NCBI GenBank assembly: GCA_037039925.1
Contig: JAXRKP010000013.1
Location: forward strand, 344,316 to 408,315
Length of the DNA stretch: 64,000 nt
Origin: Doris montereyensis
Lineage: Eukaryota; Mollusca; Gastropoda; Nudibranchia; Dorididae
Direction: 5' to 3'
Part shown: positions 1-33,100 of the stretch, piece by piece
Layout of the letters: each line of letters begins with the position of its first letter
Position numbering within the stretch: position 1 is the first letter of the stretch
Notes under the pieces: model-generated
The model's input: only the letters and a program-made list of their open reading frames with translations
Databases searched by the model: none
Told to the model about the DNA's origin: nothing
Position numbers and translations under genes: made by a program

Positions 1-20871
<20,871 letters not shown>

Positions 20872-22099
20872 CTGGGAGGGAACTCAAGGCTAACCTAACC
20901 TTTGGTTTTCTTCACGCATTATACAGCATACGTACCTGATAATGATATTGTTTGAAAATTACTATTTTCATAATATTCTACACATTTATATGTATATATA
21001 CATGAACATGAGTTACAAATTAGATCTAACAGGTCATTGGAATATCAGATCTATCTAACAGGTCATTGAATATCCGAAGCCTTCTGCTTGATCAGTTCGA
21101 AATTCAAGGCTCTAGTAATTGCGGTAGGCCTCAATAACATGTAATCATACGAGTTTTGAAGTATCGAACAAGCACAAGTACTCGGAAGAGAACAATATAT
21201 TACAAATGAGACAAAGACAATATATTAGCAAAGAACCGTACACCATATTTTACTCATATAATACGAAGGAGCCACAGTGGGAGTGAAGTTATATTTCGCC
21301 TACATTACTTATAACACGAATCCTGGATATGCACGAATCCGGCTATTGGCTGATTAAAAACAAAAACCGCGCAAGCTAATATACAGAACAATGCCATCCA
21401 GGCAACGACTGCAGTTGTATTACAAAGAAATCGAGATGGGCCAACACAAAATCGGAAATTCGCAAAATTTTTGCTAAAAAACCGGGATGATTCCGATTAA
21501 ATCGGGATAAACAGCAGGTCTGCATAAACCATTTAAACAAACTGGAAATTTCCATTCAAGAAGCCTAGATGTCTGGCCCTGAATATAGAGCCTGCACGCT
21601 TCCAGTGCCAATGACGACACTCCTAAGTAAGGCCTGCACGCTTCCCGGGCCAACCATATCAAGCCCTAAATAAAGGGCCGACTCTCTTCTTAGGTCGGTT
21701 AACACTTCGGTGATGAGCACGTAGGCGGGTTGACCATCGCTTGCCACGAAGACCTGAAGGCACAATGGATCAGGCCAACGCGATGGAGGAGCAATAAAAC
21801 TGTTCACATGCAATGCATGCCCAGTCAAATAAAAACGCTAGATAAATTCGTGCAACTTATGACATGAAGAGAAGAACCGTATAACCATGGAAGACTGTTC
21901 GATTCTAATTGCCTTGTAAATGACAAACCAGTGATTCAATTCAATGGGATAAAAGCTGTACAGTACAGACAGTGGATGTAGATCTAGATAAGAAGAGAAG
22001 GCAGGTCATCTTATTACTGAGGTGAGACCCTCCAGCAGCAAAGTAACTCATCCGAAAGGAAATCACACCATGTCATTGTCGCCGTGTGCCTAACACTAA

Positions 22100-22185
22100 G
22101 TAAGGTCACCATGTCGATTGTCGTACACCTCATTTTAGGCATCTGTTGGTCGTTATATGTAAAAGCCCTATCCTTGATGGTGGTT
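22100..22185 (-). pseudogene. Relic of KIF4 motor exon 20643-20871
   Basis: The minus strand reads AAGGATAGGGCTTTTACATA (IKDRAFTYN), then AGATGCCTAAAATGAGGTGT and ACGAC, matching the 3' half of the first motor exon. The middle is shortened by about 20 bases. It lies about 1.3 kb upstream of the exon in transcript order. It may be a duplication remnant. Confidence 0.7.
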
Positions 22186-22221
22186 ACTGGTAGAGCTAGT
22201 CTTCCCGAATACGAAAGTATA

Positions 22222-22390
22222 AGCATCTAAGTGTAGAATCTAGAGCTAGCTTCTAGCTCTAGACTACTAAACTGTATAAACTAAGACATCTGGTCTAGAT
22301 TGTAGATCTATTCAGATTTCTAGATCAAGATCTATCTAAATTTAGATTCCACTTCTAGTCTCTAAATAAGATAGATCTATTATTATTAGA
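22222..22390. promoter_or_regulatory. Cluster of CTAGA/AGATCT motifs upstream of KIF4
   Basis: Repeated TCTAGA, GATCTA and AGATCT words in about 170 bp upstream of the first KIF4 exon seen. Similar clusters lie at the 5' ends of IK and LRRC59 and in the P-like transposon. A regulatory role is inferred only from position. Confidence 0.3.
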
Positions 22391-23284
22391 CATATTAGAT
22401 TGAAAATAATAGTCTTTCGCGTCACCTTTAACGGGAGGGTGATCTAGCCGGTCTAGTTCTGAAGTAAAATTATAATTCCCAATAGGAGAATCTTAGTTCG
22501 ACTAGAGAGGGTGCGAGTACTGTGAGCTCATAGATCTAGAGTACATTCAATGATGAGAGTCAAGAGTGGAGTTTTGTAGAGTAGGCAGTCAGTTTCAGCA
22601 ATAAACATCATCATTGTGGAACTCACGATCAGAAATCTACACGATTCCTTTTATAGTTACGCTGTTGACATAAGCCAGTGGAATTGCAATCTTAATTTTG
22701 AGCATTTAATGTTCTCCGCTTTATCGTGGGTAATTATTTCACTATTGCATTTAAAACTGCATCAAGAAGCGCACGATTGTTTTTGAAAATATAGTTATAA
22801 CTTCCGCCACAGTAGCTAAGTTGAAAATATGACCAATGAAGAGGCTGTAATTTGACCTTTTACCTACGACCTTCGTTATGGATGTGTTTCGAAGTTTTAT
22901 AGTATTATTATAGAATTGTTCACTTTAATAACTCGCTCGTCGTAGTTGCCGGTGTTTAAATTTGTTGGGTGTTTTTTTGGGTGTTTTTTTTTTGTTTTGG
23001 GTTGCTTTATTGTTAATGTTTTGTTTCGTCTTTTTGTTGTTGATGATAATCTTATTCTTTTAGATCATGTTTTTAATATTTGCATCATCTTTTCATCAGT
23101 CTTTGTTCTCTTTTGCTCTTTCTTTCACCGAGGATTTGGGAATCTTTCAAACTTTCTTTTTCTTTATCTTTTATTTGTGTCACATAGCCCCTCGCTCACA
23201 ATCCCAAATACACATCTATCTAATGACAGTGAGTAAGGCAGATGACTTCTTGTAATGTTCAAGGGTCAATACTGATTTTATTAT

Positions 23285-23690
23285 AAATCTATTCTTTTAG
23301 AAAAAGCACAAAGACGAGCGACAAGGTTTTTGAGAGATTTGGAACATGGTGATATGTCATATGATGTAAGATTGAAATTTCTTCGTCTCCCTCACTAAAA
23401 TACAAAAGAAAACGGGGGGGGGGGGGTCTTATCCAATTGTATAAAATTGTTCATAACATAGATGCTATTGATTATAAATCATTTTTCAACTGTTCCCATA
23501 TGAATTTTACTCAGGGATATAGATTTAAGATTTATATTACAGGAAGTTCTACTTCTGTGAGACATACTTTTTCATTATACGAACAGTCAAATTATGGAAT
23601 AATTTACTGTTCAAAACAAACAATGCAAACAGTATGAATTCTTTTTAAAATGCCATTGATATGGAGCTCTATAATTTAAAATATCTATAT
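23285..23690 (+). pseudogene. LINE RT C-terminal fragment (Jockey/CR1-like)
   Basis: Degenerate frames read EKAQRRATRFLRDLEHGDMS, LIQLYKIVHNIDAIDYKSFF and FTQGYRFKIYITGSSTSVRH, the order seen in the C-terminal region of Jockey/CR1-type LINE polyproteins (RRATR ... YKILHG ... RGHSxKL). A short TGATA-type repeat at about 23,810-23,830 could be its 3' tail. A G13 run at 23414-23426 interrupts it. Confidence 0.75.
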
Positions 23691-24588
23691 GAGGAATGAA
23701 TGTGCATTGTTCTTATTGATTACTACATGTTCAATCATTTTTAAAACTCCATGATTATTTTGAGATGTATGGGGTATTTAAAGGTCCAATGACCTATATA
23801 AACTGAAAAGATGTGATATGATATGATAATGGTCTCACTGTCTCATCCCCTGGACAATTCCCCAATACAGATCATCTCACCGCCAGATGCACGTAGCAAG
23901 AAGAGAGTGGGCAAGAGAATAAACAAGGTCATATAGAGTAGATGAGAAGAACAGCGGGGGTGTCATGAGTCCAAGCTGAGTGGCTCAAACGAACAAAACA
24001 ACATAAACAGTAACAGGGGTGAGGGTAGGAGGAGAAAAGTAGACAGCGTAGGCAGACAAATGCACTCAAACCCACACTCTCTACAAAAATAAAACTACTC
24101 ATATCTCAGACTTACACCTACCGCCTCATGACAAGTCGTCCTCGACTTCCATTTTACAATTCTCGAGTTATTAGGATAGCATCTGTTATTTTTTGTTTAT
24201 CATTAGTTGGTTCACGGTTTATCTAATAAAGAGAGTAACATTGTTAATTCAGAGTCTGTATTTTCAGAGTACTCAAAATCACCTGACGTCTTCTATGTTC
24301 TTTGCGAAAAAGCAGACAGTGTAGGCAGACATACACTCAAATCCACAATGTACAAAATTGGAAACTACTCATATCTCAGACTTAACAGTGTCACATTTGG
24401 TTTTTGACATCACACAAACAAAGCTTAACAATCGACGTGGACGATTATTGTGATATTGAGGTTTCCGGACAGGTATTTATTTATTACATAGGATATCCTT
24501 GAACGTGAACGTTTAGTTTATTGTTACAGATTGATGTTAATAACACATAGAGGAAACAGGTAGCGTTGGGATTATAAGAGATGGGATT

Positions 24589-24856
<268 letters not shown>

Positions 24857-25264
24857 GGAAGGCGACGAGACAAATGTACAGACAGTCAGGCAGAAAAGGG
24901 CAGAGAGACAGACAAAAAGAGACACATATATTATAGACAATGCTTTTAAATGGACACATCTATGTTATTTTCTTGTTTACATACATATATTTTGTATTTA
25001 GAAGCTTACATGCACAGTGAGCATTTAACAATGAATAATATGTAATCTTTCAGACTATTTCTTCATATGATGCGGTCTTCAATTACGAAAGAACAAAATC
25101 TGATTGTATACTGATTGAACAAGTTTCATTATCACAACAAAAATCAATTCCCCGAGATTTTAGAAAGTATTCACATCAGAAGACTAAACAAATAGCTTGC
25201 CTACACTAATTATGTGAAAGGTGATATATACATATACTGATATTTTGACTGCAGTAAATAGGTT

Positions 25265-25620
25265 AAGTTGGCTCAAAGACAATAGTTTTGATGCGCAAGA
25301 TGTCACGCAGATGAGAGTCACTATGTCTTGTCCTCATTCTTGTTAAGGTTCATACACAAGAATGTCCTTTCGCACAGGTATACAAGCTCAGCATTTTCTT
25401 GGCAAATGTCCGAATCTCTTGGAATCTGCCAACTGGCGATAAAAGTTGACAAGAGGGAGTTATTGGTGCCGACTACGGTATTCTGCGACATTTGGAAAGA
25501 AAAAAAAGGCGTGATCTCCTTTTCAATAGCTGCAAATCCAAAAAGCGCTTTTGAAACTCCTCAGCCAGAGATGAGACGTCTGTTGCATACCTTCTCATTT
25601 GCGTACTGTTATTGTTCTCT
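25265..25620 (-). pseudogene. hAT-like transposase C-terminal relic
   Basis: The minus strand reads AAIEKEITPFFSFQMSQNTV, NNSLLSTFIASWQIPRDSDI and LVYLCERTFLCMNLNKNEDK, ending in stops. This follows the pattern of the dimerisation region of hAT-derived proteins (GTF2IRD2/ZBED5-like: ALFGSTYLCEQTFS-MN-NK). Key positions are degraded and no N-terminal part was found. Confidence 0.5.
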
Positions 25621-26087
25621 GAAAAACTAGTCATTATTTCCTACAACGATGAGAAATGTGTGGTATATAGCTGCGTTCATGACAGGTGCCTTTGGAAAAA
25701 TTGCAGCTTGATCGCAAAGACTCTGGTGTGCGAATACAGTTGGCTCACCACTGCACTTTGCCATTGAAGGTCGTGTTCAGTGCGTTCAGATGTTGTGTTA
25801 TGTCACTCAAAATCCCTAATCAGCCAACCAAAAAGAATCAGATAGTTCTGGCATCCGTTGTACCTTTTTTTTCTTCACCAAGAATTAAAATTGTCTGATT
25901 TCTTTCCCAAGAACAAAGCAATACATCTATAGCAAATACTGTCAGATACATATTGTGTGCACTTATTATTTAAGGGGAGGGAGGGGGGAATTTGTTTTTG
26001 TTGCTGAGCTTGGGTTTTCCGTTTAGTACAAATATGAGTAACTGTCAAAGTATGGTAATCCTTTATCATTGCGTTTCGCTTCGGCAT

Positions 26088-26965
26088 GTCCAAGGAGATG
26101 GATTCATTACTATTTGTTATCTATCTCGAATATCCTTTAAAGAAGTGCGAACTGTCATAGGAAATCCAAAATCACCACTAGAAGAAATAATTCCAAGGAA
26201 ATTGTATATGCAGACGATGTAGACTTCATAGGACTTGACTACATAAATGTCGACCAAATCCAGAAAGTACTAAAAAGAGTTTCAGCTCAACGTTAATGTT
26301 GATAAAACAAAGTTGACTGTTATTCGCAGAGATGCGTTTGCATGGAAAACAACGAAGAAAGTAGGATCTCTGATAGGGAATACAGAAGACAAAGAAAAGC
26401 TAATACAGCTGTCCATTGTTGTCTTAATAAACTGAAGAACGTCTGGATAAATAAAAAGAAACATCACTTGTGAAATCTATCTTAACCTACAACTGTAGTA
26501 CATGGGCACTGACACAAACTGAAATGAACAAATTAGATGCCTGCCATCAAAAACAATTACGAAAAGTCATAAACATATACTATCCAGCCAAACTATCCAA
26601 CAAGTCAGAATCTAAAGAATGCAATGAAAAGCACATCTCAACCTTCATTGTAGAAAGCCGTTGGCGCCTTTTTGGGTATATTCTAAGACGAAACGAAGAA
26701 ATACCTGCCAGCAAAGGTATGGAGCTATAATTCACCAACTTCGGTGAAAGGTTCAGAGGAGGCTAGTAACCACATTACCAACAGTGATCAACAAAGAACT
26801 TTCCCGATTCAACTCTGGCCTATCATTGAAAACAAAAGAAGATCTGGAACATCTAAGATTACTTGCATAAGATTGAAAACATTGGAATCTCCTCATTAAA
26901 CGAATGACAGAAGTTGCTGAGGCGTCCTGTTCTGTAGACCAGGATACGAAAAGCATCCAAGTCAG
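26088..26965 (+). pseudogene. LINE reverse transcriptase fragment, second family
   Basis: It begins at RT motif HVQGDGFIT and continues to VYADDVDFIGLDYINVD at about 26,205 (catalytic YADD retained). Then come SILTYNCSTWALTQTEMNKL, ACHQKQLRKVINIYYPAKLS and SRWRLFGYILRRNEEIPASK, and a tail KRMTEVAEAS. Several frame shifts separate the blocks. It is distinct from the 16.7 and 59.8 kb LINE. Confidence 0.85.
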
Positions 26966-26969
26966 TAAG

Positions 26970-27590
26970 TCAATATGATTGAAAAGTTTGTTTGTAGCGT
27001 CTTTGGTTCCCAAGGAAACGGCCGCCATTTTGAATATGACAAAATTGTCAAAACCTATCTCCTCACTGAATTGTGAATAAAATCACCTAAAATCTGTGCA
27101 GATCGTTTTTTCCCATTCAATATCTAAAGAGTTTATCGTTTATAGATTTATGCAAAAATGTCATTTTTATGATTTTATCTATTTATTTTACAAGATATAA
27201 ATCCCCCCCCCCCCCCCCCCCCCCCGATGTCATTCTATTAACATCGAGATGAAAGGTTTGTTTTGTTTCTTTGAAGTAACCATGTCCACCATGGCGGTGA
27301 TCTCAGGGTTCGAGACAGAAAGTAACGTGTGTGCTAAATATTATAGAAAATGGTTGGTAAATGATAGAGGAGATAAAAATTTAGTGGGGAAAAAATATAT
27401 TTCGAGAAAAATGCAAAGAAATCAAAAGAAAATTACACAAAAAGATTTTTCAAACGGATTGCCCTTAGCAGCCCCCTTACTCTTTCGATAGTCTCTGGCA
27501 TTGTTACTAATGTAAAGAGGATTGTAAATCTAGGTTTAGATGTGAACTGTTGGGAAAAACCCCGTCAAAATAGCCAGTCTTGTGTGTGTA
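26970..27590 (+). repeat. Unclassified repeat of about 650 bp (repeat D), copy 1
   Basis: It shares long blocks with the reverse complement of 40690-41430: CATTCAATATCTAAAGAGT, ATTTCGAGAAAAATGCAA, AGTCTCTGGCATTGTTACT and TAAATCTAGGTTTAGATGTG. It contains a C23 run at 27203-27225. At 27251-27310 a fragment of repeat C has been inserted. No coding capacity or terminal repeat was recognised. Confidence 0.85.
27251..27310 (+). repeat. Dispersed repeat C fragment nested in repeat D
   Basis: It contains GTCCACCATGGCGGTGATCTCAGG split by repeat D sequence on both sides; the other repeat D copy lacks it. Confidence 0.7.
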
Positions 27591-27839
27591 TTTACAAACA
27601 TATCAAATGGCAACGCTTGCCTTCCACCTCTTACGTCACTCAACGTTAGGCGTGCAGTGTTCGCGCAAAGCTAAGTGGAACAATGTCGCCAGATTTATCG
27701 ATTAGCCGCCCCATTACACGGTTTTCCAGTGCCATCTTCTCAGTCAGTATTAGGGTTATTGAAGTAAAGGCTTGACTGTTTTTACCTATCCTCGCCTACA
27801 AAATACTTTGTAACAAAAAGATTATACGTCATATTGACA

Positions 27840-27978
27840 TTTCCTGCCATCAATATGTAGATATATCCCTCCCCCCATCCACCAAGTGTCTTTCCCAGGG
27901 AACACAACATCGGACCTGACTTTGCTTGAACCCGGGACCATGCGATCCCAAGACCGGCAACCACTAGGTGACACTAAG
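27840..27978 (-). mobile_element. tRNA-derived SINE, family C relative
   Basis: The minus strand reads GTCACCTAGTGGTTGCCGG (A-box-like), then ATGGTCCCGGGTTCAAGC (B-box-like), followed by GGGAAAGACACTTGGTGG. Confidence 0.6.
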
Positions 27979-28289
27979 TCTATGATATTGATATGTGATA
28001 TTCATAAACACGCATTTCCCCCACTCGATCCAGGTGGAAATGGGTACAAGCACTAGTAAAATCCTGTTCATATTAGCATCCTGTCCAGGAGGTGATTAAA
28101 ATCACCGGTTCTGCTTCACGTTACAAAAACTGGGACAAACTCCGGGCTGTAAACTGTAATGGCATTTACTTTTAGTGGCACCTGAGCCATTATGCGGGCA
28201 TGTCTTATGGTGGAGGGGAGGAGAACGATGATTTTTACGGCGGTCTTAGTTTAAGGAAGTTTCTAATACATTTTTATTTGATCATGTAC

Positions 28290-28505
28290 AGTACATACTT
28301 TTTGCATGTATGTGTATGTAGGCCTATGTGTATGCATGTACGTACATAGTACATGTGTATTTTGTATGTAGGTATGTGTAGTAGAAAAGTGCTCGAAGAT
28401 TTTTTTAACGTTTGTATGTATGGTGGGTATAAATATAACATGAATTTATGCATGCGTATGTATAAGTAAGTATATGCATGTGTGTATTATGTATATGTAT
28501 GTATG
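28290..28505. repeat. TATG/TGTA-rich simple repeat
   Basis: Imperfect GTATGTATG tetranucleotide repeat. A similar tract is at 29378-29420. Confidence 0.85.
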
Positions 28506-28506
28506 T

Positions 28507-28640
28507 AAGTCTGACACTGACACATTAGACTAGGAGGTTGTGGATTCAAATCCTTTGCCAAGTCAGAAGGATCCTTGGGGAAAATGCTAAACACATTTTC
28601 CTGACTTTGTTGAGTTATAAATTGAGCCAGCTGCAGCTGA
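28507..28640 (+). mobile_element. tRNA-derived SINE fragment
   Basis: A B-box-like GTGGATTCAAATCCTTTGCC follows an A-box-like ACATTAGACTAGG. The tail GGGGAAAATGCTAAACAC resembles that of the 58.4 kb SINE. Confidence 0.55.
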
Positions 28641-28654
28641 AAGTGAGAGTGAAA

Positions 28655-28790
28655 AGTTTGTTTCTCTAGGCTTCATTGATATTTACCCTGTTCATCATGT
28701 TCAGTGATCTCAGGGTGAATTGGTAATTAAGAGGAAGCAGCAAGATGAGAGACAAAAAGAAAGAGAGAAAGAAAAGGAAAACCAAACATC
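28655..28790 (+). repeat. Dispersed repeat C, copy
   Basis: GTTTCTCTAGGCTTCATTGA, TTCAGTGATCTCAGGGTGAA and AAGAGGAAGCAGCAAGATG, in standard order. Confidence 0.8.
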
Positions 28791-28799
28791 AGCATGTAC

Positions 28800-29770
28800 T
28801 AACAGCCCAGGAGTGAGAAGTTAAGTTTGTGACAAACTTGTTGAGTGAAATGAGTGGAATGACCTTGTGAAACCAGGATAAGCTCCAACCCTTGAGAGAC
28901 CCCGAATGTATGTATACATTACATATATACATATCGATGGTGTCTGGCACAAACCAACCAAGTCCGAAATTCCCAATTAAAAAAAAAATCTTAACAGAAA
29001 CTAAAGCTACACTGTGTAAAAATAGCAGAAATTATAGAGATGCTTTAAAACTACGTTTTATCAAACTAGCTAAGTTGAGCTTTCGTTTTTCAAATCGACA
29101 CAAAATAGCCGAGTCAGTTGTAAACTGAATGGGTCGATCAAAGTACAGATGGCTGAGTGCTTCAATTTCTTATGTCTCAAAACAGCCAAATCCAAGACGT
29201 TATAATGAATCAATTTCATGTAAAAAATAGCCCATCGGAATAAACACCTCATCCATCTCATGTGTGCAAAATGTTATGATTTAAAACGATTTTCAAAAGA
29301 ATTATTCAGTTTTTTTCTCTCCTGTAAAGTTAGTTTTTCGACTTGGCCAGCATGTGCCCGACACCATCGTATATTTAATGTATGTATGTATGTATGTATG
29401 TACGTACATATGTATGTACGTCTAAATGTAGGTTTATTTATAAAAAAAGTTATCTGTTTATAAGTTTACGTATATGAAGATATTTGTATACCAAAATATT
29501 CATGCGAATGGGAAGTTGAAATTTCTTTATCAAAATTTGTATTCACTATGGAATATCACTTTTTGTCCAAACATAGAAAAGTTGACCTGGTTGTGTAGTT
29601 TCATACACTGAAATGATGAGTTAACAAAAAGGAAAATAGTAAATATATTTTCTCACATGTACAGACACATACAAAAAAAGGAAAAAAAAACAAACAAAGT
29701 AATACTAATGATTGACTGATGATTTAAGAAAGTGCATAAAAACCCCATAAAACATGAAATGTGATTGAAA
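28800..29770. other. Intergenic stretch between KIF4 upstream repeats and IK 3' end
   Basis: No gene is recognised. An open stretch at 29,150-29,260 on the plus strand reads ISYVSKQPNPRRYNES in degraded form; I cannot assign it. The remainder is low-complexity TATG repeat and AT-rich DNA. Confidence 0.5.
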
Positions 29771-29773
29771 GTT

Positions 29774-29779
29774 TTTATT
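29774..29779 (-). terminator. Candidate IK polyadenylation signal
   Basis: AATAAA on the minus strand about 395 bases past the IK stop codon. It is the first canonical hexamer noticed in the presumed 3' UTR, which also contains a C22 tract at 30066-30087 (plus strand). Transcript data would be needed to confirm it. Confidence 0.4.
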
Positions 29780-30173
29780 CAAGAGGCATTTTATATGTTG
29801 TCTCACACAATGATCTTGAAAACCACATAGGCCTATATGACTTACCTGGTTAACAAGAAAAAAAAAGACAAAAAAACCCCAAAGATTTGATAATTTCATT
29901 GACAACATAATACAAAAATCATCTACACTGGTACATTGATAGTTTTATATTATGAACATTGAAATTACTTTGTATCAAAATGAAACATCAATAGGTGAGA
30001 CATGCATCAAATATGTAAACAACAAATGAAAATTTCTAGGGACTTGGATACAATCTTTGAATACACCCCCCCCCCCCCCCCCCCCCCAAGTCTCAGCAAA
30101 GAAAAAGCCCAAACCAAAACAAAGAGGGTGATAAATGTTTATGGGCAAATCTTGAACCAAAAGTGGGATAGCA

Positions 30174-33100
30174 TTAATATTTAGGGTGTTTTGCCTCTCG
30201 GCTCCCTCCTCCATCGTGGTGAGGCTTCCGTTTTTCAATAATTCGCTGAATTTGCTGCAGTTCACGGTCCAGCTTCTGCTTCTCATCCTTCGGACCAGTG
30301 CGACGGGTGCGACGACCATCAGACATTTTAACACCATACTGGAAAGCAGCCCTGGAGAAGAGAAAAAAAAATAAATAGAGTAGTGTTCACTCTTTTCTTT
30401 TTTATCCTCGAGTTCTTTGAGTTCTTAGTTTTAGATAGAAAAGCTTAAATTATGATCCAATCCATCGATAAAAGTTTCATGGAAAAAAAGAAACATAGTC
30501 TAGCTTTTGTTCGTTTTACAAAATATGTTGCAGAAACTTAGTACAAATTAAAAACTGCTAGTTAAACTACTTGGTGTCTCATTTAAAAAAAGCTGATAGC
30601 ATAGGTAAGATAACAAGAGACACTTCTAATTGAAAACAACTCACTTGGGTAGAGCTTCTCTATGAGACATGTAGTTGGAATACTCCTCAGCAGTGTCAAA
30701 GTCCCAGCGGCCAACTGGACCTTTTTTGTTGCCTTGGTCCATCTTGGTGAAGTCCACTTCTTCATCAGAATCATCAATGGCGTCTGCAGATTCCATCATG
30801 CTGTAAAGAATATAATACAGTTATTGCCAATTTTGAGATACAAGTTCAATATACAAAAGTATTGATCTATCTAGTGACACGTAAGATTTGGAGCTGGCGT
30901 TTGAAAGAAAAAGAAAATCAAGAGAAGGAAAATCTCTTGTTGTCTAGACGTTTACAAAATTCATTAATTATCTCACAAAGTGAATAAATAATGTAAAGAA
31001 CAGGGATAATCTTATTTTCAGGCATCATTTCTTAGTTCCTTCAAATATGCTTTAAGAATTATGTCAAGATAAAATATATGACACGGATGTTTGAAAACCA
31101 TTTTATTTATTTCTTTCCTATAGGAAGATAGATTCATATTTAAGGCAACGAAAGGTACTGGTATCTGAAATGCTATGACTCTCACAAGACTTCAATGATC
31201 TCATTTATAACATTCTACTCAAGTTTACATTTCATTGATTCAAATCTCTTTGTCAAAAGAAACAATCTTCAAATACCATACAATTGTTAGCACTTTCCTT
31301 TTATCTTCGGCATTTTCACTTGTCTCAACCGATGATTAAAGGTTTGTTGTACTTGAACCACTACCCTCCCCCAACACAAAACAAACGTTAGAGATGAAAT
31401 GGCAATAAGGAAGAACTGGATTAAGCTAAAATTCCACCCTTCCCCTTTTTTATTTAATTTTAAGGATTGATTATATATTAAGACAAAATGCATGGCTAAT
31501 ACAGAGTATCTTGACATAGTAAAAGTAAACATGAAAACATACCCAGGGTAACACTCTGCATAGCTGTCAATATCAGTTTTGCCCTGAGCTTCTTTAATCG
31601 ACTCTTCTCAGTCTCTGCCTTCACCCTATAACAACAACAGCAACAATGATAATGATGAAAGGAGTGAGCGAGGTTTTTGCTACAGCCATGTAAAATGAGA
31701 TAAAAATTTGTAACAAGCTAAAGCATGGATGATAATTAAAATAATACCACATCGTTTATCTGTATCTCTATTCACAAAACAAAATCACAATTATCAACTA
31801 TTTTCAAAATCTTTAAAATCTTAAAAAAAGAAAGAGATGTATCCTTCAAGAAGCTCAAATAAATTCGAAATGTTCAAAGGTAAAGCAAAGTCTTAAAAAA
31901 CCCCAACAACCAGACAGAAGATATATGTTTGATTTGATTTGATTTACCCACGCACATCCACAGCTAAGGTGATCTCAGGGCTTTTGATAGGATTTTTAAT
32001 TTTGCCCGGACTGCCCTGTACATAGCCTGGGGATCTATAACATGCACAGAGTGTTGTGATCTGCACACGGGACCGTCAATTTATCGCCCGTCTCCGATGA
32101 GGCTTAGTGTCGATCCACCTACCCGGACCAGGGGGTAGATTTTGCTCGAAAAGAAAAAACCTGAGAACATTTTTCAACTTTTCGTGGAGGTCGAATCCAC
32201 TACCTTTTGGATGAAAGGCCAATACCTTGCCTCTGGACTAAAGAGTCCCTCCGAAGATATATCACAATAAGTTTTTTTTGTAATACAGGGAAAAGCTACG
32301 GCACATGCCAAGTAAGTAGGGTGGTGAATACGTCCTTGTTTTGTACGAAAAACAGAACAACAGCAAATTTGTACCATTACAGCTGAAAAGTATGTACAGA
32401 TTTAGGTTGAACTAGTTCAAATAAGAATAGAAACATTATTTCTGATATGAAATCTACAATGGTAAAATTCAACCATTCATTAAAAATCATTTGTTCCTCT
32501 GCAAGTACTTGAAACTTACTTGTCTTTTTCATCCTCAACTTTTTATATCCCTGGTAAAAAGAGACAAGAATAAACAGAATGGTTTAAAAGAAAATGAGTA
32601 AAAATAAAAAAAGAAACTCTAAAGCCGAAGGCATGGCTGATTTTTAGTCATATCGTTAAATGTTTTGACTACACATTACCCTCTTTGATAACTGAAATAT
32701 AAAGACCTTGAGAAGAAAGAACTACTCTGCTGATAAAAACTAAGATCAAGCCTTTATTTGAGGCGCAATAAGATGTTTGGTTCAAATTGACCGGTTGACT
32801 ACATGAAGAAAAAACCCGCCAATCAAACTCGTAGGACACTCGCAGTTTCTCTTAGCAGGTAGTCCAAACCCTTCACTTTTTCTGTTCACCACAGTGCATG
32901 TTACGGATTTGGCTAATGTTCGGTCATCTTCACCCTGTCCTCTTTTCTCTACAATGTAGTAATGTAATATGGCTTACACCATTGGAAAGTCCTATTTCAA
33001 CTCTTTCCAACCATGCGTGTTGTGATAGGGAATATGTAATACGGTGTGCTCTCATATTCTTAGAAAACTAGGGTGGTAAGAGGGGAAAGCCAGTGGGGAA

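Larger units (their letters stand above)
21000..23280. other. KIF4 upstream region, no exon recognised
   Basis: About 2.3 kb that should contain KIF4 exon 1 and the promoter. Short open frames at 21474-21828 on the minus strand contain a short repeated motif (GSVQALL/GSVQALY) and match nothing I recognise. A repeat ACGAAGGAGCCACAGTGG at about 21,258 also occurs near 48,045. Confidence 0.5.

Noticed and set aside
21474..21828. Minus-strand frames upstream of KIF4 as a possible KIF4 first exon
   Set aside because: No match to a kinesin N-terminus and no donor in the phase needed by exon 20643-20871.
29378..29420. Short direct repeats considered as a CRISPR-like array
   Set aside because: It is a TATG microsatellite in a eukaryotic genome, without spacers.
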